In this document: positions 1 through 7,596 of the stretch, piece after piece
Position numbering within the stretch: position 1 is the stretch's first letter
How the letters are laid out: each line of letters begins with the position of its first letter
Origin: Pseudomonas fluorescens
Lineage (GTDB): Bacteria; Pseudomonadota; Gammaproteobacteria; Pseudomonadales; Pseudomonadaceae
Assembly (NCBI RefSeq): GCF_902497895.1
Contig: NZ_CABVHQ010000041.1
Coordinates: 1 to 52,650, forward strand
Length of the DNA: 52,650 nucleotides
Reading direction: 5' to 3'
Translations under genes and position numbers: made by a program
Notes under the pieces: generated by a model
What the model was told of the DNA's origin: nothing
Databases searched by the model: none
The model's input: the letters and a program-made list of their open reading frames with translations, nothing else

Positions 1-10
1 GGGCATAGGA

Positions 11-62
11 TTTGCGACGACTGCGTCCTCGAACGCAGCCTCGCAGGCGCGGCAGCTGCTAC
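11..62. repeat. Degenerate half of a 131-bp-type palindromic repeat
   Basis: It ends in GGCAGCTGCTAC and contains CGAACGCAGCC, matching the right arm of the elements at 38273-38403 and 51384-51514. The left arm is absent or outside the window. Confidence 0.55.
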
Positions 63-213
63 GGATTCAGCCCTACGCCGTATTTCAAAGTTGTGTAGAT
101 ACTTATGCCCAAGGGGGAGAGGGGGAAAGGGAGCCGATCTTCATGCGTCTCAAGGCCCGAGTTCGACTCGAACTTTCAGGTCGCAGCAGCTCGGCCACAC
201 ACCTCGATCAGTC

Positions 214-236
214 CCCTCTCCCCCTCGGGGAGAGGG
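214..236. repeat. CCCTCTCCCC hairpin repeat
   Basis: A perfect 10-bp stem (CCCTCTCCCC / GGGGAGAGGG) with a 3-nt loop, followed by TTAGGGTGAGGGG. This is a widespread intergenic repeat type in gammaproteobacteria. A purine-rich stretch at about 110-132 could pair with the same sequence. Confidence 0.6.
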
Positions 237-303
237 TTAGGGTGAGGGGTCGATTCAACGCCGGACACAACCTCATAGGCACCCGTTGAACAGGGACACC
301 GCT

Positions 304-1806
304 ATGCCCACTGCCCTCTACCGATTTTTTTTAACTGTCTTGCTGCTATTGCCCCTTGCAGCACACGCCGGCGACGCCGAAGACTTCGTCGCGGCCAATC
401 CCGTGCAGCAAGCCAAATTACTGGAAACCTGGGCCGCGCAACCCGATCCGGCCCGAGTCGAGCTGATCAACGCCCTGCAACAAGGTGCGCTGACCGTCGA
501 TGGCCTAGCCAGAACCCTGCGCCTGAACAACCGCCTGCGGGGTCTGATCGATACCACGCTGGCCTGTCATCAACTGCTCGCCGCTGACGTCAAAGTGCGT
601 CTGGCCGCTGCGCAGCAACTGCAAAAAAGCGCCAAACCGGCGCAGCTGAAATTCCTCGACCAACAACTCGCCGGTGAACAGGATGAAGGCGTTCACGCCG
701 CCATGAGCCTGGCCTTGGCCAACCTGCAGTTGGTGGACAGCGATCCGGCGGTGCGCCTGGCAGCCGTGCGACTGCTCGGTGAAACCGGTGATCCGCTGGC
801 CCGCACGCGCCTCGAAGGGTTACTGGAACCCGGCGTCGAAACCGACGCGAATGTTCGCACTGCGGCCGAAACCAGCCTGGCCCAGGTCAAACGCAAACTG
901 CTGGTCGGCGAGATGCTCGGCCAGGCTTTCAGCGGCATGTCGCTGGGCTCGATTCTGCTGCTGGCGGCGCTGGGTCTGGCAATTACCTTCGGCTTGCTTG
1001 GCGTGATCAACATGGCCCACGGCGAGATGCTGATGCTCGGTGCCTACGCAACCTATGTAGTGCAGTTGCTGTTCCAGCGCTTCGCCCCGCAAGCCATCGA
1101 GTTCTATCCGCTGGTGGCGCTGCCGGTGGCGTTTTTTGTCACCGCCGGGATCGGCATGGCGCTGGAGCGCACGGTGATTCGCCACCTCTACGGCCGTCCC
1201 TTGGAAACCCTGCTGGCGACCTGGGGCATCAGCCTGATGCTGATCCAGTGGGTGCGCCTGCTGTTCGGTGCGCAGAACGTCGAGGTCGCCAACCCGGCCT
1301 GGTTGTCGGGCGGGATTCAAGTGCTGCCCAATCTGGTGCTGCCGTACAACCGCATCGTGATCATCGCCTTTGCCCTGTTTGTGGTGGTGCTGACCTGGTT
1401 GTTGCTGAACAAGACCCGTCTCGGCCTGAACGTGCGCGCCGTGACCCAGAACCGCAACATGGCCGCCTGCTGCGGGGTGCCCACCGGGCGGGTGGACATG
1501 CTCGCCTTCGGCCTTGGCTCGGGTATCGCCGGGCTCGGTGGCGTGGCCTTGAGTCAGGTCGGCAACGTCGGCCCGGACCTGGGCCAAAGCTACATCATCG
1601 ACTCGTTCCTGGTGGTGGTGCTCGGCGGTGTCGGCCAGTTGGCCGGTAGCGTGCTGGCGGCCTTCGGCCTGGGTATCGCCAACAAAATCCTCGAACCCCA
1701 GATCGGTGCCGTGCTCGGCAAGATCCTGATCCTCGCGCTGATCATTCTGTTTATCCAGAAACGCCCGCAAGGACTCTTCGCATTGAAAGGACGGGTGATC
1801 GACTGA
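304..1806 (+). CDS. urtB: Urea ABC transporter permease UrtB
   Basis: One of two inner-membrane permease subunits of the high-affinity urea ABC importer (branched-chain amino-acid/LivH type). The ATG at 304 is preferred over an in-frame TTG at 286 because AGGGA lies about 8 bases upstream and it begins directly with a signal-like segment (residues 1-23, ending in AHA). A periplasmic, HEAT-like helical extension of roughly 180 residues follows, as is usual in proteobacterial UrtB. The LivH-type membrane domain starts near residue 205, with the INMAHGE motif and a transport-type EAA loop. The stop overlaps the urtC start by one base, so translation is probably coupled. Confidence 0.95.
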   Translation: MPTALYRFFLTVLLLLPLAAHAGDAEDFVAANPVQQAKLLETWAAQPDPARVELINALQQGALTVDGLARTLRLNNRLRGLIDTTLACHQLLAADVKVRLAAAQQLQKSAKPAQLKFLDQQLAGEQDEGVHAAMSLALANLQLVDSDPAVRLAAVRLLGETGDPLARTRLEGLLEPGVETDANVRTAAETSLAQVKRKLLVGEMLGQAFSGMSLGSILLLAALGLAITFGLLGVINMAHGEMLMLGAYATYVVQLLFQRFAPQAIEFYPLVALPVAFFVTAGIGMALERTVIRHLYGRPLETLLATWGISLMLIQWVRLLFGAQNVEVANPAWLSGGIQVLPNLVLPYNRIVIIAFALFVVVLTWLLLNKTRLGLNVRAVTQNRNMAACCGVPTGRVDMLAFGLGSGIAGLGGVALSQVGNVGPDLGQSYIIDSFLVVVLGGVGQLAGSVLAAFGLGIANKILEPQIGAVLGKILILALIILFIQKRPQGLFALKGRVID

Positions 1807-2885
1807 TGAACCAGCCACTGATGCTCACGGCTACGCAAAAGGCCGGAACCCAAGTCACCCTGATCGTCGGCAGTGTGCTGCTCGCGCTGCTGCTGGCCTT
1901 GCCGCTGCTGTCGCTGTTGGCGGCGGACCATCCGCTGCATGTCTCGGCCTACACCCTGACCCTGGTGGGCAAGATTCTCTGCTACGCGATTGTCGCGCTG
2001 GCACTGGATCTGGTCTGGGGTTACGCCGGTTTGTTGTCCCTTGGCCACGGGCTGTTCTTCGCCCTCGGCGGTTATGCGATGGGTATGTACCTGATGCGCC
2101 AGGCCGCGGGCGATGGGTTGCCGGCATTCATGACCTTTCTGTCGTGGACCGAATTACCCTGGTACTGGACCGGCACCAGCCACTTTCTCTGGGCGATGTG
2201 CCTGGTGGTGCTGGCGCCAGGTCTGCTCGCGCTGGTGTTCGGCTTCTTCGCCTTCCGTTCGCGGATCAAGGGCGTGTACTTTTCGATCATGACTCAGGCC
2301 CTGACCTTCGCCGGGATGCTGTTGTTCTTTCGCAACGAAACCGGGTTTGGTGGCAACAATGGTTTCACCAATTTTCGCAGCATTCTCGGTTTCGGCATCA
2401 CCGAACCAGGCACCCGGGCGGTACTGTTTGTCGCCACGGTGCTGTTGCTGGTGGCCAGCCTGTTCATCGGCTGGCGCCTGGCGCAAAGCAAGTTCGGCCG
2501 GGTACTGACGGCCCTGCGTGACGCGGAAAACCGTCTGATGTTCTGCGGCTACGACCCGCGTGGGTTCAAGCTGTTCGTCTGGGTGCTGAGTGCCGTGTTG
2601 TGTGGTCTGGCAGGTGCGCTGTATGTGCCGCAGGTGGGGATCATCAACCCCAGCGAAATGTCCCCGACCAACTCCATCGAAGCCGCCGTATGGGTCGCCC
2701 TCGGCGGTCGCGGCACGCTGATCGGGCCACTGCTGGGTGCGGGTGTGGTCAACGGTATGAAGAGCTGGTTCACCGTGGCTTTCCCCGAGTACTGGCTGTT
2801 CTTCCTCGGCGCATTGTTTATCGTCGTGACCCTGTACCTGCCTAAAGGCGTGATCGGTCTGCTGAAGAAAAGGGGCGAACCATGA
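1806..2885 (+). CDS. urtC: Urea ABC transporter permease UrtC
   Basis: Second inner-membrane permease of the urea importer, LivM type, 359 residues with about eight to ten hydrophobic segments. The motif LDLVWGYAGLLSLGHGLFFA near residues 65-84 and ALGGRGTLIGPLLGA near the C-terminus are typical of LivM/UrtC. The start overlaps urtB by one base (TGATG) and the stop overlaps urtD by four (ATGA), a tightly coupled arrangement that fits stoichiometric assembly of the membrane complex. Confidence 0.95.
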   Translation: MNQPLMLTATQKAGTQVTLIVGSVLLALLLALPLLSLLAADHPLHVSAYTLTLVGKILCYAIVALALDLVWGYAGLLSLGHGLFFALGGYAMGMYLMRQAAGDGLPAFMTFLSWTELPWYWTGTSHFLWAMCLVVLAPGLLALVFGFFAFRSRIKGVYFSIMTQALTFAGMLLFFRNETGFGGNNGFTNFRSILGFGITEPGTRAVLFVATVLLLVASLFIGWRLAQSKFGRVLTALRDAENRLMFCGYDPRGFKLFVWVLSAVLCGLAGALYVPQVGIINPSEMSPTNSIEAAVWVALGGRGTLIGPLLGAGVVNGMKSWFTVAFPEYWLFFLGALFIVVTLYLPKGVIGLLKKRGEP

Positions 2886-3742
2886 GAATCACACCAACGG
2901 CCGAATTCATGCTGGAGCCGATCCTCGAACCCAACAAAGACCAGGGCAGCAGCCGCGATGCCATCGGTCTGGGGCAACGTGTCGGCAAGGGTCTGGACAC
3001 CCGTCACGGGACCATCCTGACCCTGGAAGACATCAGCGTCAGCTTCGATGGTTTCAAGGCGCTGAACGACTTGAACCTGTACATCGGCGTCGGCGAATTG
3101 CGCTGCATCATTGGCCCCAACGGCGCCGGCAAAACCACGTTGATGGACGTGATCACCGGCAAGACCCGGCCCAGCCATGGCAAGGCCTGGTTCGGCGAGA
3201 CCCTGGATTTGACGCAAATGAGCGAGGTGCAGATCGCCCAGTCCGGGATCGGTCGCAAGTTTCAGAAACCCACGGTGTTTGAAGCCTTGAGCGTATTCGA
3301 GAACCTTGAACTGGCGCAGAAAACCGACAAGTCGGTATGGGCCAGCCTGCGGGCTCGACTCAGTGGCGAACAGAAAGATCGCATCGGCGAAGTACTCGAA
3401 ACCATTCGCCTGACCCCCTCGGTCAATCGCCCGGCGGGTTTGCTGTCTCACGGTCAGAAGCAGTTTCTGGAGATCGGCATGCTATTGATGCAAGACCCGC
3501 AACTGCTGCTGCTCGATGAACCGGTGGCGGGCATGACCGACGCCGAAACCGAATTCACCGCCGAGCTGTTCAAGCGCCTGGCCGGCAGGCATTCGCTGAT
3601 GGTGGTGGAACACGACATGGGCTTCGTCGGCTCGATTGCCGATCATGTCACGGTGTTGCATCAAGGGAGTGTGTTGGCCGAGGGGTCGCTGGAGCAGGTG
3701 CAGGAAAACGAACGGGTGATCGAGGTGTATTTAGGCCGGTAG
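2882..3742 (+). CDS. urtD: Urea ABC transporter ATP-binding protein UrtD
   Basis: Cytoplasmic ATPase subunit of the urea importer (LivG type), 286 residues. It shows Walker A GPNGAGKTT, signature LSHGQKQ, Walker B LLLLDEP and an H-loop VVEHDMGFV. An N-terminal extension of about 40 residues before the ABC domain is normal for UrtD. The start overlaps urtC by four bases. A palindromic repeat separates it from urtE, whereas the upstream urt junctions overlap. Confidence 0.95.
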   Translation: MRITPTAEFMLEPILEPNKDQGSSRDAIGLGQRVGKGLDTRHGTILTLEDISVSFDGFKALNDLNLYIGVGELRCIIGPNGAGKTTLMDVITGKTRPSHGKAWFGETLDLTQMSEVQIAQSGIGRKFQKPTVFEALSVFENLELAQKTDKSVWASLRARLSGEQKDRIGEVLETIRLTPSVNRPAGLLSHGQKQFLEIGMLLMQDPQLLLLDEPVAGMTDAETEFTAELFKRLAGRHSLMVVEHDMGFVGSIADHVTVLHQGSVLAEGSLEQVQENERVIEVYLGR

Positions 3743-3774
3743 CCGACCCCTCCCTGCCGGACCTGTGTGTGTGT

Positions 3775-3878
3775 GTAGGAGCTGTCGAGCGGAGCGAGGC
3801 TGCGATCTTTTGATCTATGTATATCGCACCTCAGGAGGATCAAAAGATCGCAGCCTCGCTCCGCTCGACAGCTCCTAC
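3775..3878. repeat. REP-type inverted repeat between urtD and urtE
   Basis: Two long arms, GTAGGAGCTGTCGAGCGGAG... and its near-perfect complement, enclose a short loop around TATGTATATCGCACC. A further AGCTCCTAC copy follows at 3881-3889. It belongs to the same GTAGGAGCTGCC family as elements at 5511, 36211 and 44048. Confidence 0.85.
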
Positions 3879-3925
3879 ACAGCTCCTACGAGAGCGGGTC
3901 AGCGTGAACCATAAGGAATTCGAAC

Positions 3926-4624
3926 ATGCTACAAGTCGACAAGCTGCATCAATACTACGGCGGTAGCCACATCCTGCGGGGCCTGTCGTTCGACGTGAAG
4001 GTCGGCGAGGTCACCTGCCTGCTCGGGCGTAACGGCGTCGGCAAGACCACGCTGCTCAAATGCCTGATGGGCCTGCTGCCCGCCAAAGAAGGCGCAGTGA
4101 ACTGGGAAGGCAAGGCCATCACCGGCTACAAACCGCACCAGCGAGTGCATGCCGGAATCGCTTATGTGCCCCAAGGCCGGGAAATCTTCGGTCGGCTGAC
4201 AGTGGAAGAGAACCTGTTGATGGGCTTGTCGCGCTTCCCGGGTTCCGCAGCCAAAGAGGTTCCGGCCTTTATCTACGAGTTGTTCCCGGTACTGCAGCAA
4301 ATGAAGCAACGCCGTGGCGGCGATCTGTCCGGCGGTCAGCAACAACAACTGGCCATCGGCCGTGCCCTGGCCAGCCGCCCTCGCCTGCTGATTCTCGATG
4401 AACCCACCGAAGGCATTCAACCCTCGGTGATCAAGGAGATCGGTGCGGTGATCAAGCAGCTTGCAGCACGCGGTGACATGGCGATTCTGCTGGTGGAGCA
4501 GTTTTACGATTTCGCTGCCGAACTGGCCGATCAGTACCTGGTGATGTCCCGGGGCGAGATCGTCCAGCAAGGCCGTGGCGAAAACATGCAAGCCGAAGGT
4601 GTACGCGGATTGGTTACGATCTAA
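3926..4624 (+). CDS. urtE: Urea ABC transporter ATP-binding protein UrtE
   Basis: Second ATPase of the urea importer (LivF type), 232 residues, the usual size. Walker A GRNGVGKTT, signature LSGGQQQ, Walker B LLILDEPTEG and H-loop LLVEQFYDF are all present. AAGGAAT lies about 8 bases before the ATG. It is followed 30 bases later by ureD, linking uptake of urea to its hydrolysis in one likely transcript. Confidence 0.95.
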   Translation: MLQVDKLHQYYGGSHILRGLSFDVKVGEVTCLLGRNGVGKTTLLKCLMGLLPAKEGAVNWEGKAITGYKPHQRVHAGIAYVPQGREIFGRLTVEENLLMGLSRFPGSAAKEVPAFIYELFPVLQQMKQRRGGDLSGGQQQQLAIGRALASRPRLLILDEPTEGIQPSVIKEIGAVIKQLAARGDMAILLVEQFYDFAAELADQYLVMSRGEIVQQGRGENMQAEGVRGLVTI

Positions 4625-4654
4625 CCTGTAGTGTCCTGACAATAACTGGAAATC

Positions 4655-5494
4655 ATGAATCTTCCTGCCCATACCGCACTGTTCACCCCCAGCTGGCACG
4701 CCGAGCTGGAACTCGGCTACGCCCGCTTCGGCGATAGCACGCGTCCGGTCCAGCGCCGGCACAAGGGTCCGCTGCGCGTGCAGAAGCATTTGTATGCCGA
4801 AGGCCCGCAAGTCTGCCAGCACATCATCGTTCACCCGCCCGGCGGAATTGCCGGCGGCGATCGACTGGACATCAGCGCCCATGTCGGCACCGATGCCTGG
4901 GCGCAGTTGACCAGCCCCGGTGCGGCCAAGTGGTATCGCGCCGCCGGCCCGGCCTACCAGAAGCTGGACTTGCACGTTGCAGCCGGTGCGACTCTGGAAT
5001 GGCTGCCGCAGGAAACCATCATCTTCAGCGCCGCCCAGGCCGAACTCGGCACGACAATCGAACTGAAAGGCGACGCCCGGCTGTTCTATTGGGATCTGGT
5101 GGCCTTGGGTCGTCCGGCCAGCGGTGAGCGCTTTGATCTGGGGCATTTCCAGGCGCAACTGGATATCCGCCGCGATGGGCAGTTGCTCTGGCACGAACGC
5201 CAGCGCATCGTCGGTAACGACGGTTTACTCGACTCGCCGATCGGCCTCGATGGCCAGCCGGTGTTTGCAACCTTGCTGGTAACCGGTGAAATTGATAGCG
5301 AGTTGCTGGAAGTCTGCCGCTCGTTGCCCAATCCGGTGCGCGGTGACCTGACCCAACTGCCTGGACTGCTGGTCGCCCGTTGCCTGGCCAGTGAAGCCTT
5401 GCAAGCGCGAGGTTGGTTGATCGATTTGTGGCGGTTGCTCAGGCCGGTATTGCTCGGCCGCGAGGCCGTCCCCCCAAGAATATGGAGTACCTGA
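4655..5494 (+). CDS. ureD: Urease accessory protein UreD
   Basis: Cytoplasmic chaperone that binds apo-urease and, with UreF and UreG, helps deliver nickel to the active site. It is 279 residues, a normal length, with the family features HPPGGIAGGD near residues 54-63 and TSPGAAKWYRA near 86-96. It is the first urease gene here, immediately after the transporter genes. Its partners ureE, ureF and ureG are not in the window; from memory, P. aeruginosa also keeps ureEFG apart from ureDABC. Confidence 0.95.
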   Translation: MNLPAHTALFTPSWHAELELGYARFGDSTRPVQRRHKGPLRVQKHLYAEGPQVCQHIIVHPPGGIAGGDRLDISAHVGTDAWAQLTSPGAAKWYRAAGPAYQKLDLHVAAGATLEWLPQETIIFSAAQAELGTTIELKGDARLFYWDLVALGRPASGERFDLGHFQAQLDIRRDGQLLWHERQRIVGNDGLLDSPIGLDGQPVFATLLVTGEIDSELLEVCRSLPNPVRGDLTQLPGLLVARCLASEALQARGWLIDLWRLLRPVLLGREAVPPRIWST

Positions 5495-5510
5495 ACACCG
5501 CCCTCCCCCT

Positions 5511-5598
5511 GTAGGAGCTGCCGCAGGCTGCGATCTTTTGATCTTTGGATGGCGCGCCTCGGGAAGATCAAAAGATCGCAGCCTGCGGCAGCTCCTAC
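5511..5598. repeat. REP-type inverted repeat between ureD and ureA
   Basis: Arms GTAGGAGCTGCCGCAGGCTG... and the exact complement GCAGCCTGCGGCAGCTCCTAC face each other around a short loop. The transcript would form a long hairpin here, between the accessory and structural urease genes. Confidence 0.9.
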
Positions 5599-5646
5599 GG
5601 GGTGTAAGACATAAGATTTTAATCTGCCAACAATGGATTCCAAACG

Positions 5647-5949
5647 ATGGACCTGACCCCACGCGAAAAAGACAAAATGCTGATCTTCACCGCCGGTCTC
5701 GTGGCCGAGCGGCGGCTGGCCCGCGGTGTGAAACTCAACTACCCGGAAGCCATGGCCTACATCTCCGCCGCCCTGCTCGAAGGCGCCCGTGACGGCCGCA
5801 CCGTGGCCGAGCTGATGCACTACGGCACCACCCTGCTCAGCCGCGAGCAGGTGATGGAGGGCATCCCGGAAATGATCCCGGAAATCCAGGTCGAAGCGAC
5901 CTTCCCCGACGGCACCAAACTGGTCACCGTCCACCAACCCATCGCCTGA
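5647..5949 (+). CDS. ureA: Urease gamma subunit UreA
   Basis: Smallest structural subunit of urease, which hydrolyses urea to ammonia and carbamate in the cytoplasm. The 100-residue length, the start MDLTPREKDKM and the segments LNYPEAMAYI and VEATFPDGTKLVTVHQPI are characteristic. It is separated from ureB by two acetyltransferase genes, so the gamma and beta subunits are not adjacent as they are in enteric bacteria. Confidence 0.97.
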   Translation: MDLTPREKDKMLIFTAGLVAERRLARGVKLNYPEAMAYISAALLEGARDGRTVAELMHYGTTLLSREQVMEGIPEMIPEIQVEATFPDGTKLVTVHQPIA

Positions 5950-5958
5950 GACCGCACC

Positions 5959-6492
5959 ATGACTTACCGCATTCGTGACGCGCAGCATGCAGACCTGCCG
6001 GCGATCCTCGACATTTACAACGATGCCGTACTCAACACCACCGCGATCTGGAACGAACAAGCCGTCGACCTCAACAACCGTCAGGCCTGGTTCAGCGCCC
6101 GGCAATCCCAGGGTTATCCGATTCTGGTCATTGTCGACGGCGACAACAGCGTACTGGGCTACGCTTCGTTTGGTGACTGGCGGCCCTTCGAGGGTTTCCG
6201 GCATACCGTCGAACACTCGGTTTACGTGCGCAGCGACCAACGGGGCAATGGCCTCGGTCCACGGCTGATGGAAGCGCTGATCGAGCGCGCCAGAGGCTGC
6301 GGCAAACACGTGATGGTCGCGGCCATCGAGAGCGGAAATGCCGTCTCGATTCGCCTGCACCAACGAGCCGGCTTCACCATCACCGGTCAGATGCCCCAAG
6401 TGGGCACCAAGTTCGGCCGCTGGCTCGACCTGACCTTTATGCAGCTGACCCTCAACCCAGGCGCGGAGCCGCCAGTCGCCGATCAGGAGTAA
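5959..6492 (+). CDS. GNAT N-acetyltransferase, phosphinothricin/methionine-sulfoximine type
   Basis: Acetyl-CoA-dependent N-acetyltransferase of 177 residues. It resembles the Pat/Bar family: YRIRDAQHADLPAILDIYND at the start, an EHSVYV strand, an acetyl-CoA-binding R-G-x-G-L-G-x-x-L loop (RGNGLGPRLM, residues 93-102) and C-terminal GxxxxVGxKFGRWLDL. Family members acetylate phosphinothricin, methionine sulfoximine or sulfone. It sits nine bases after ureA; P. aeruginosa carries one such gene at the same place, as I recall. The physiological substrate here is unknown. Confidence 0.85.
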   Translation: MTYRIRDAQHADLPAILDIYNDAVLNTTAIWNEQAVDLNNRQAWFSARQSQGYPILVIVDGDNSVLGYASFGDWRPFEGFRHTVEHSVYVRSDQRGNGLGPRLMEALIERARGCGKHVMVAAIESGNAVSIRLHQRAGFTITGQMPQVGTKFGRWLDLTFMQLTLNPGAEPPVADQE

Positions 6493-6498
6493 TACCCG

Positions 6499-7032
6499 AT
6501 GAACGCCGCTCAACTGCGTCGAGTCCATGCTGAAAGCTTTGCGCACTACCGCCAGGGTTTGATCGATCTGCTGCTCGACGCCGTGGGTTATGGCGCCAGT
6601 GTCGGCTTCATGGCCGATCTGGATGCCACTCAGGCCCGTGCTTATTTCGATGAGGTGCAGGCCAGTCTTGAGCAAGGCAGCGTGTTGCTATGGGTGGTGG
6701 TCAAGGACGAACAGGTACAGGCCAGCGTGCAACTTGCACTCTGCCAGAAAACCAACGGGCGTAATCGCGCCGAAGTCCAGAAGCTGCTGGTGCGTGAACA
6801 CGCACGTCGGCGTGGTCTGGGCCAGCAGTTGTTGAGTGCCCTGGAGCTTGGCGCTCGCCAGCACAAACGCGGCATGCTCTACCTCGACACCGAAGCCGGT
6901 TCGACTGCCGAAGCCTTCTATCGCGCTCAGGGCTACACCCGAGCCGGTGAAATCCCCGACTACGCCTGCGACCCGAGCGGCCAGTACCGCCCGACCGCCC
7001 TCTACTACAAAATCCTCGGAGCCGTTGAATGA
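6499..7032 (+). CDS. Second GNAT N-acetyltransferase in the urease operon
   Basis: A 177-residue acetyltransferase with an N-terminal helix-rich region (LRRVHAESFAHYRQGLIDLL) and a GNAT core. The acetyl-CoA loop REHARRRGLGQQLL is near residues 95-108 and LYLDTEAGSTAEAFYRAQGY near 124-143. AGGAG lies 8 bases before the start. It follows the first GNAT gene by six bases and overlaps ureB by four (ATGA), so it is translationally embedded in the operon. It is only distantly similar to its neighbour, so it is not a recent duplicate. Substrate unknown. Confidence 0.85.
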   Translation: MNAAQLRRVHAESFAHYRQGLIDLLLDAVGYGASVGFMADLDATQARAYFDEVQASLEQGSVLLWVVVKDEQVQASVQLALCQKTNGRNRAEVQKLLVREHARRRGLGQQLLSALELGARQHKRGMLYLDTEAGSTAEAFYRAQGYTRAGEIPDYACDPSGQYRPTALYYKILGAVE

Positions 7033-7337
7033 TCCCTGGTGAATATCAGATCCAGCCCGGCGAAATCGAACTCAACGCCGGACGCCGCACCTTGAACCTG
7101 AGTGTTGCCAACAGCGGCGACCGGCCGATCCAGGTCGGCTCGCACTATCACTTTTTCGAAGCCAATGACGCCCTGACCTTCGACCGTGCCGCCAGCCGCG
7201 GGATGCGCCTGAACATCCCGGCCGGCACTGCCGTGCGCTTCGAACCGGGGCAGACGCGGGACATCGAGCTGGTAGACCTGGCCGGACTGCGCCGGGTGTT
7301 CGGGTTTGCCGGCAGGATCATGGGTGATCTGGATTGA
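7029..7337 (+). CDS. ureB: Urease beta subunit UreB
   Basis: Structural beta subunit of urease, 102 residues. It carries the family segments MIPGEYQIQPGEIELNAGR, VANSGDRPIQVGSHYHFFE and GMRLNIPAGTAVRFEPGQ. The start overlaps the preceding acetyltransferase by four bases. A 259-base gap rich in repeats separates it from ureC, which is unusual because the two subunits are needed in equal amounts. Confidence 0.97.
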   Translation: MIPGEYQIQPGEIELNAGRRTLNLSVANSGDRPIQVGSHYHFFEANDALTFDRAASRGMRLNIPAGTAVRFEPGQTRDIELVDLAGLRRVFGFAGRIMGDLD

Positions 7338-7354
7338 AATTTTCGGTGCCCCCA

Positions 7355-7383
7355 AAAAGATCGCAGCCTGCGGCAGCTCCTAC
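7355..7383. repeat. Single REP-type half element after ureB
   Basis: AAGATCGCAGCCTGCGGCAGCTCCTAC is the right arm of the GTAGGAGCTGCC family without a facing left arm close by; oppositely oriented copies lie at 7490-7545. Confidence 0.75.
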
Positions 7384-7394
7384 GCCGACCGCAG

Positions 7395-7485
7395 GCACCC
7401 GCAATCTCATGTGAACACCCCCAAGGCACCCGAAATCCCATGCGAACGCCCTAACGCACCCGAAATCTCGCGATCGTACGCATCC
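7395..7485. repeat. Three degenerate 30-31-bp tandem repeats in the ureB-ureC gap
   Basis: Units begin with GCACCCGNAATC at 7395, 7426 and 7456, with period 31 then 30. The first two continue with TCATG/CCATG and GAAC. There is no reading frame of convincing quality on either strand. Confidence 0.6.
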
Positions 7486-7489
7486 CCCC

Positions 7490-7545
7490 GTAGGAGCTGC
7501 CGAGCGCAGCGAGGCTGCGAATGTAGGAGCTGCCGAAGGCTGCGA
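7490..7545. repeat. Two direct copies of the GTAGGAGCTGCC repeat before ureC
   Basis: GTAGGAGCTGCCGAGCGCAG and GTAGGAGCTGCCGAAGGCTG occur in the same orientation about 34 bases apart. They face the half element at 7355-7383, so transcripts of the gap could fold into a large hairpin between ureB and ureC. Confidence 0.7.
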
Positions 7546-7596
7546 TAGCGAGCGACGCGAGCGGTCTCAAACCCACTTGAATCCCAAGGCAACCCC

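Larger units (their letters stand above)
1..303. other. Intergenic region upstream of urtB
   Basis: No convincing gene is visible. It holds a degenerate right arm of the long palindromic repeat seen elsewhere in the window (about 11-62) and a perfect hairpin at 214-236 followed by a GGTTAGGGTGAGGGG tail. The usual first gene of the urea transporter operon, urtA (periplasmic binding protein), must lie to the left of the window if it is present. Confidence 0.6.

Noticed and set aside
820..1818. 332-codon antisense ORF across urtB and similar long antisense frames over the acyl-CoA dehydrogenases (34241-35989, 36451-38103, 38583-40457)
   Set aside because: High-GC third-position bias leaves the opposite strand open; His/Gln/Gly-rich products without motifs are typical shadows.
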